Shown: positions 59,148 through 64,000 of the stretch, piece after piece
Layout of the letters: every line of letters starts with the position of its first letter
How positions within the stretch are numbered: the first letter of the stretch is position 1
Source of the DNA: Hofstenia miamia
Lineage: Eukaryota > Xenacoelomorpha > Acoela
DNA length: 64,000 nt
Direction of reading: 5' to 3'
NCBI GenBank assembly: GCA_004352715.1
Contig: SCFE01000042.1
Span: forward strand, 84,343-148,342
Program-made: the position numbers and the translations under genes
Notes under the pieces: generated by a model
Told to the model about the DNA's origin: nothing
The model's database searches: none
Seen by the model: only the letters and a program-made list of their open reading frames with translations

Positions 59148-60365
59148 ATGCTTCGTTGTGTATTGATTGTTCTTTTTTTGTATTCTGGGATTCTTTCCGA
59201 ACAATATAAATTGAAATTTAGTGTGGTTGTCTGGCGTCATGGTGACAGGACTCCTATAACCAGCTATCCAGGTAACCAAAATAAGGATTCCTGGCTTTTA
59301 CCTCCTGGTCAACTCACTACAATTGGCATGAAGCAGCATTACGACTTGGGACGTTATCTGAGAAAGCGTTATGCTGGATTCATCTCGGAATATTACTTGA
59401 AGAATGAGACCTACATTATATCTGATTTAGAAGATAGAACTATTGAATCGGCGTTATCCAACATGGCGGGCTTGTTTCCTCCTAAGGATTGGCAATCATT
59501 TGATGAAAAACTTCCATGGCAGCCCATTCCAATACACACTCCTTCCAGTGCGGCGGAATACATTAGTCTTCCTTGGGAAAAATGTGACAGTTGGTTGCTA
59601 GAGTATTCAAAAATTAAATCAACAGAAGAATATGATGCTGCACTTAGATCCGCAGAACCAATATTTGAAGTCCTTTTCAATAAAACAGGCATTCATTACA
59701 ATCTAGATAATTTGGCCATGCTGACTGATGTTTTTATATGCGAAGATGCTCACAAGTTAAGACACCCGCCATGGTTTAATGAATTAAACTTCACCAAGAT
59801 GACTGACTTAGCAGCCTTTAGGATGGAGAAGCTCTTTGGCACAAAGCGCGCACAACAGATTATTGCTGGCCCTCTCCTCTATCACATTAGGCATGCTATT
59901 ATCGAAACAGTTTTACTTAGAAAAAATAGTCGGAAGCTGTTGGCGTTTTCTGGGCATGATACTAATATTGCTTCGTTGTCACTACTTTTAGGGATTTTCA
60001 ATTATAGATTACCAACTTATGCATCAGTTCTGTTCTTTGAAGTTTATGCCAACGTGGATTTGGAATATTTTTTGAAAATATCGATTCGTAATTCTTCCTC
60101 TGAGGAGCCTTTTACTCTCAAAATGCCTTTTTGCAAACACTTAGAATATTGCCCGCTCCAGAAATTTTTAAATTTGTCAGAGAAATACGCTAAAGAAGAT
60201 TTTTGGCACAACTGTATTTCAAAGGCTGACGTTGAAACGCAATACCATCTGTTTGCAATGACCCGTGTTGCTTTTGGACTACTCTTCGTTGTCTTAACTA
60301 TTTTACTTGTAGTAGTTGTAAAAATCAATCTCGAACCTCAGCGAGTGATTTTTGAAAAGCTCTAG
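59148..60365 (+). CDS. Histidine acid phosphatase, lysosomal/prostatic type
   Basis: Hydrolyses phosphate monoesters at acid pH, working in the secretory or lysosomal lumen. 405 residues, about the family length. Residues 1-17 form a signal peptide. RHGDRTP at 30-36 holds the phospho-accepting histidine, DRT at about 97-99 adds a phosphate-binding arginine, WQPIPIHT follows, and GHDTN with H270 and D271 supplies the acid/base pair. Five N-x-S/T sequons (NET, NKT, NFT, NSS, NLS) and paired cysteines (CKHLEYCPL) fit a luminal protein. A membrane helix near 374-395 anchors the C-terminus, as in lysosomal acid phosphatase. The coding part has no intron. An acceptor-like tttag lies just before the ATG, so either a 5'-UTR intron or leader trans-splicing is possible. 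It is the only long intact frame here. Confidence 0.92.
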   Translation: MLRCVLIVLFLYSGILSEQYKLKFSVVVWRHGDRTPITSYPGNQNKDSWLLPPGQLTTIGMKQHYDLGRYLRKRYAGFISEYYLKNETYIISDLEDRTIESALSNMAGLFPPKDWQSFDEKLPWQPIPIHTPSSAAEYISLPWEKCDSWLLEYSKIKSTEEYDAALRSAEPIFEVLFNKTGIHYNLDNLAMLTDVFICEDAHKLRHPPWFNELNFTKMTDLAAFRMEKLFGTKRAQQIIAGPLLYHIRHAIIETVLLRKNSRKLLAFSGHDTNIASLSLLLGIFNYRLPTYASVLFFEVYANVDLEYFLKISIRNSSSEEPFTLKMPFCKHLEYCPLQKFLNLSEKYAKEDFWHNCISKADVETQYHLFAMTRVAFGLLFVVLTILLVVVVKINLEPQRVIFEKL

Positions 60366-60469
60366 TCGTTTGTGTCATATTTGTGACATGAAATGTGTTA
60401 TTTATATATTTATTATAATTTTAAAGTTTGATTTAATTTAAAATAATTTGGCTTGCCTCTGAATTTGCC

Positions 60470-60475
60470 ATTAAA
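60470..60475 (+). terminator. Candidate poly(A) signal (ATTAAA)
   Basis: The common AATAAA variant ATTAAA about 105 bases past the phosphatase stop codon. Chance occurrence is likely in AT-rich DNA. Confidence 0.3.
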
Positions 60476-60791
60476 TGTTTTCTCAACTAAGTAAAAATTA
60501 GGGCCATTATTTTTTTGACCACGAAATTTAGTAATTTGACCACAAAAAGTAGAAATATTTTTATCAATATTATAAGTGACACATTTAGCAATTCATAATA
60601 CATGTAGAAACACAATTAGCAATGAGTTAAAATGTGTTTGTGCTTGTTGCAGCAGATTATTACATTTAAATACTAAATGTACTAGACTTTCTAAACAATG
60701 TATTGATAGTATAATTTAAAACTCAAAACACTTTTTAACTTTTTGTACTGTCTGTGCTGACTTAGATGTCCCGAAAAATTCTTAAACAGAA

Positions 60792-62110
60792 TTGGATTAT
60801 TCTGAAGCCTTAATTGATATTCAAAATGACATCAAAAATTTGGATAAATCAGTATCTGAAGGCTTAGAGGAAAAGCTAAATACGTGTAATCTCACATTAA
60901 CTCGTTGCTTGGAAAATTTATTAGTTCTACAAAGATCTTCAAATATAACATCAGTAACTGCCAATGAATTGCAAGATGATTTTTATCAACAGAAAATTGT
61001 AATAAAAGGAATACCTGAAGCTGCCAATTCTGTTTCTACTAATGAAAATTTAAACCATGATTTTGATTATGTATTAAATATTTTTAAACATATTACTGAT
61101 ATTGCCATAAAATTGTTAAATATTTACCATTTTAGGAAAAGTAATAGTAAATAGCCTATGGCACTTGTAGTTGAATACACATTGCATAATGGCTAATGTT
61201 TGAAATTTAAAATGTGGGATTTGATTATATTCCAAATTCGATATCCTTAAGTTCAATGATTTCTACAAACAACGAGGGAATTAATGAAAAACAATTCCTA
61301 GAAAGTGTTTCGAACTTATTTAATATCAGGAATTAATAGAGATCGTTTAAAAATTCGTAATTTTACTTTATTTAACGATGGTTAGCTTATTTTTTTCAAA
61401 TTGCCTTAAAATTTCAATAGTGAGTACTAATTGTCAGAGCTTTATATCCATGGAAAAACGATTAAAATATTTTTTTCATATGTACAGTGTACATGTATGT
61501 GTATACTTTTTAAAGTGACATTGTTTGTTTTACAGAAATGTTTAGATAAACGTATTAATGACTGTATCCCTAATTCTGATTATAGAGGTTCTGCACGACT
61601 AGATCGAACAAGTTCTAAAATCGTGGTGGTCGCTACATTTTTTGTAAGCATTCACTTATTTCTATTGAAATTCCCTTTGTGATAAAGTTGACTTTGTGTA
61701 TGGTGCGATTTTTAAGCTTTTGAATTTTCTGCATTGTTCTATATAATTCTCCTTCAAATGCAGATTTAGTATTGATTCTTCAGTTGAAAATTTATCTTTT
61801 TCAATTAATTAGTTCAAAACTTTTGCACTAAGAATTTCATCCCTCGTACTTTAAGAATAATCCTTGGTGATTTAAGCATGCCTTATTTAGATTAGCAAAA
61901 CGGAATTCTATTAATGAATATATGTTTAACTTTTTTTCTAATTTTAATCAAATAGATAAATCTCCAAAGCATATAAACGAAAATATTTTGGATTTAATCT
62001 TTTGCGATGCTTCTCTAACTCACATTTCCCATATTTGTTCAGCTAGTAACACGCCTTTTGATCATTCGACAATTATGATCTACAATAGCATGCTTCAATT
62101 TCAAACCAAG
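60792..62110 (+). mobile_element. LINE 5' relic: ORF1 and endonuclease pieces
   Basis: 60792-61154 encodes a coiled, K/E/N-rich ORF1-like protein (KIVIKGIPEAANSVS, then KLLNIYHFRKSNSK and, after a stop, PMALVVEYTLHNG), as in CR1/Jockey-type LINE ORF1. Near 61585 SARLDRTSSK is the endonuclease stretch before KGGG (here decayed). RIILGDLSMP near 61850 and NILDLIFCD, ISHI and PFDHSTI near 61990-62090 are its C-terminal motifs. The relic lies in the same orientation as the phosphatase and about 430 bases beyond it. Confidence 0.7.
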
Positions 62111-62226
62111 TGTTGTACAATTATTATTGTAGAATTATATCCTAGCCATACTTTACCAGAGATATACCTTTGCGTAAGGAAAATTTTAAAATCCTTCTGA
62201 AAATTTTTTAATTTTTCAATGTTCTT

Positions 62227-62453
62227 TATATATATATATATATANNNNNNNNNNNNNNNNNNNNNNNNNNNNNNNNNNNNNNNNNNNNNNNNNNNNNNNN
62301 NNNNNNNNNNNNNNNNNNNNNNNNNNNNNNNNNNNNNNNNNNNNNNNNNNNNNNNNNNNNNNNNNNNNNNNNNNNNNNNNNNNNNNNNNNNNNNNNNNNN
62401 NNNNNNNNNNNNNNNNNNNNNNNNNNNNNNNNNNNNNNNNNNNNNNNNNNNNN

Positions 62454-62486
<33 letters not shown>
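62227..62486. other. (TA)n with 209-N gap
   Basis: N at 62245-62453 is flanked by TA tracts. It may separate the LINE relic from its missing 3' part. Confidence 0.9.
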
Positions 62487-62489
<3 letters not shown>

Positions 62490-63470
62490 ATAGGTTCCCA
62501 CATAATAATTTCATCCCGCACCACAATTCCCCCACAGATTCCCAGGGAATGCTTAGCAAATTATTAATAAAGTGAGAACAAAACCGAAAATGAATATATG
62601 ATGTATTATGATTACTCAATAGCTACTGTAATCCAAGCAGTCTTCGTGATTTTACCTAAATATGCATGTAGGTTGCGAGCATAATCGTAGCTAATATCGT
62701 CCAATTTTGAAACAGAGTACTGATCCAGGACAATAAATAGATGGGTGTATAAATGAAGGTAAATCATTGAGTTCAGCAAATTGTTCCATAGCAGCAGAGG
62801 AAACAAACGCCCTTAAGTACTTCATTTTGACGCCCAGTCTCTCACTGCTCGACTCTTGCTTAACTTAGTGAGGCCCTATCATCACGTATCGTCGGCTGAG
62901 AAGGGTAGTCAGCTGTCATCCCAAAATTGAAACCACATTAACATCAGAAATTATAGCGCATGCCAGAATGAAGGTGATGAACAAATTGTTTGTAATTAGA
63001 ATTGAGTTATCTGTAAAGGAGCTCGTAATCAAGAGTACTAAGAAACTGAAAAGATTTTAAAAGAAATGTAGATGAAAACTTATGTAATGGAGCAATTCCA
63101 CATAATCATCTCTACAGTGTTTTATCGCTTATAAATACTGGTAATGAGGGACGTACCGACTACATACTATAGTGTACTAATATATCTTTAAGTTCTTCCC
63201 TCCCGATTGCTCACCCCACAGATTCCGTGAGGAATTAAAACCCACACCACACCATATGTGAAGAGGAATATGATTACATTTAATCCAGGAATGTCTGTAA
63301 GTGATGAATGTTGTTTATGCGCATTAGAAGCACAACTAAGATTTTTAAAAATACCTTGTATTGTATCATTCCAGAAGAACTTTTGGCGAAAGTAAAAACG
63401 AAGCCTGTTTCGGTGTATCTTTATAAACGTTTACCTTTGAACTATTTTAATTACCTCAGCCGTGTTTGTA
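62490..63470. other. Mostly non-coding DNA
   Basis: One minus-strand frame ending at 62691 (start 62825) gives 44 residues beginning MKYLRAFVSSAAMEQFAEL, of ordinary-looking codon use but unknown family. No other gene is seen. Confidence 0.35.
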
Positions 63471-63477
63471 ATTTATA

Positions 63478-63720
63478 AACTAATGTTTGCAAACAAGCAC
63501 ACCATTCATCCTTCAAAACGGAAGAACTCAATGAGCATCAATATGATGAAGATGATAAATAAGATGACAGTGACAGCCATAGCAAATATTAATCTGCTAA
63601 AAAAAATTAGGAAAGCTATTTTGACAACTGCTACTGGACATAATTCTCAGAGTTGTCATGGAGCAAGCAAACTTAACGTAGTCCTCAATAATGAGTACTT
63701 CTTTTTGAAAATACTAATGA
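63478..63720 (-). pseudogene. Membrane-helix fragment, possible phosphatase-like relic
   Basis: A minus frame ending near 63510 reads FSRLIFAMAVTVILFIIFII, a strong transmembrane helix, then MLIEFFRFEG and stop. Upstream, in the same strand across stops, RDFELHMFP recalls the FTLKMPF stretch before the C-terminal helix of the phosphatase at 59148. This may be the decayed end of a second, opposite-strand copy, or an unrelated membrane-protein exon. Confidence 0.25.
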
Positions 63721-63799
63721 AGAAATATGATGCCCTCCAAACTTCTTCCTTAAGGGAACATATGCAATTCAAAATCCCTATGGTTGGAGTAATGACATA

Positions 63800-64000
63800 A
63801 AGTTTATTTTTTCTAAGAAGTTCTCATCAAAATATAGAACATGTTTAGAGAGTTGTATTCAAATTGCATTCCAAATATGCGTATTAAGCTTGCATTGGTT
63901 ATAGACATACGATTATTCAAGGGCGGAAACGTGTTAAGTAAAAACTCTCGACCCGATCCTACCTGCACTCCTTTTTTGTTAGCTCTGCCCGAACTGAAGG
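63800..64000. other. End of window, small-repeat-like GC motif
   Basis: CTCGACCCGATCCTACCTGC near 63948 resembles the CGACCCGA end of the possible element at 57110-57410. The window ends before a partner could be seen. Confidence 0.3.

Noticed and set aside
62691-62825. 44-residue minus frame starting MKYLRAFVSSAAM
   Set aside because: It is too short and unrecognised, without clear splice support. Kept only as a note in the region entry.
1-64000. tRNA, rRNA, CRISPR or prokaryotic operons
   Set aside because: No tRNA box B, rRNA core, spaced repeat array or operon-like gene packing was seen on either strand.

Overview
This window is AT-rich invertebrate (metazoan) nuclear DNA. It has spliced genes with GT-AG introns, long (TA)n microsatellites that coincide with most assembly gaps, and many decayed retrotransposons and DNA transposons. 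There is no prokaryotic gene organisation, rRNA, tRNA or CRISPR array. The species cannot be fixed from the sequence. A melatonin-receptor-like GPCR together with CR1-like LINEs, an R2/NeSL-like element, Penelope-like elements and Tc1/mariner relics fits a cnidarian, flatworm or another AT-rich invertebrate.

Left part (about 1-20.4 kb). The main result is a complete five-exon class A GPCR on the minus strand (3878-19334). Every splice junction is phase-compatible and the exons join into a 326-residue seven-helix receptor most like melatonin receptors. Its last intron is about 11.9 kb. That intron holds a probable 2.8-kb terminal-inverted-repeat transposon (about 6751-9525), a patch of AATGGNCCATT palindromes, and a 1295-bp exact duplication joined by a single N that is almost certainly an assembly artefact. 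A dead Tc1-like transposase lies just upstream of the receptor start (about 19680-20430).

Middle (about 23-51 kb). This is a transposon graveyard: three or more minus-strand CR1-like LINEs (23.3-24.7, 28.6-32.3 and 45.3-49.2 kb) plus a 3' fragment at 39.1 kb, and an R2/NeSL-like element with a large internal deletion (24.8-27.0 kb). There is also a decayed repeat-family gene (27.85-28.55 kb), two Penelope-like relics with GIY-YIG remnants (34.0-34.4 kb minus, 49.4-50.5 kb plus), and a Tc1-like element nested in the third LINE (about 47.4-48.6 kb). One small exon at 37522-37625 encodes a likely signal peptide and may start a secreted-protein gene.

Right part (about 53-64 kb). A mariner-type 3' end lies at 53.3-53.7 kb. 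The one intact long reading frame is an intronless coding region for a membrane-anchored histidine acid phosphatase (59148-60365), with a likely 5'-UTR intron upstream. A plus-strand LINE relic (ORF1 and endonuclease pieces, 60.8-62.1 kb) follows it, and the window ends in mostly featureless DNA with one membrane-helix-like fragment.

The two convincing host genes, the receptor and the phosphatase, show no sign of acting together. I found no convincing undescribed multi-gene system.
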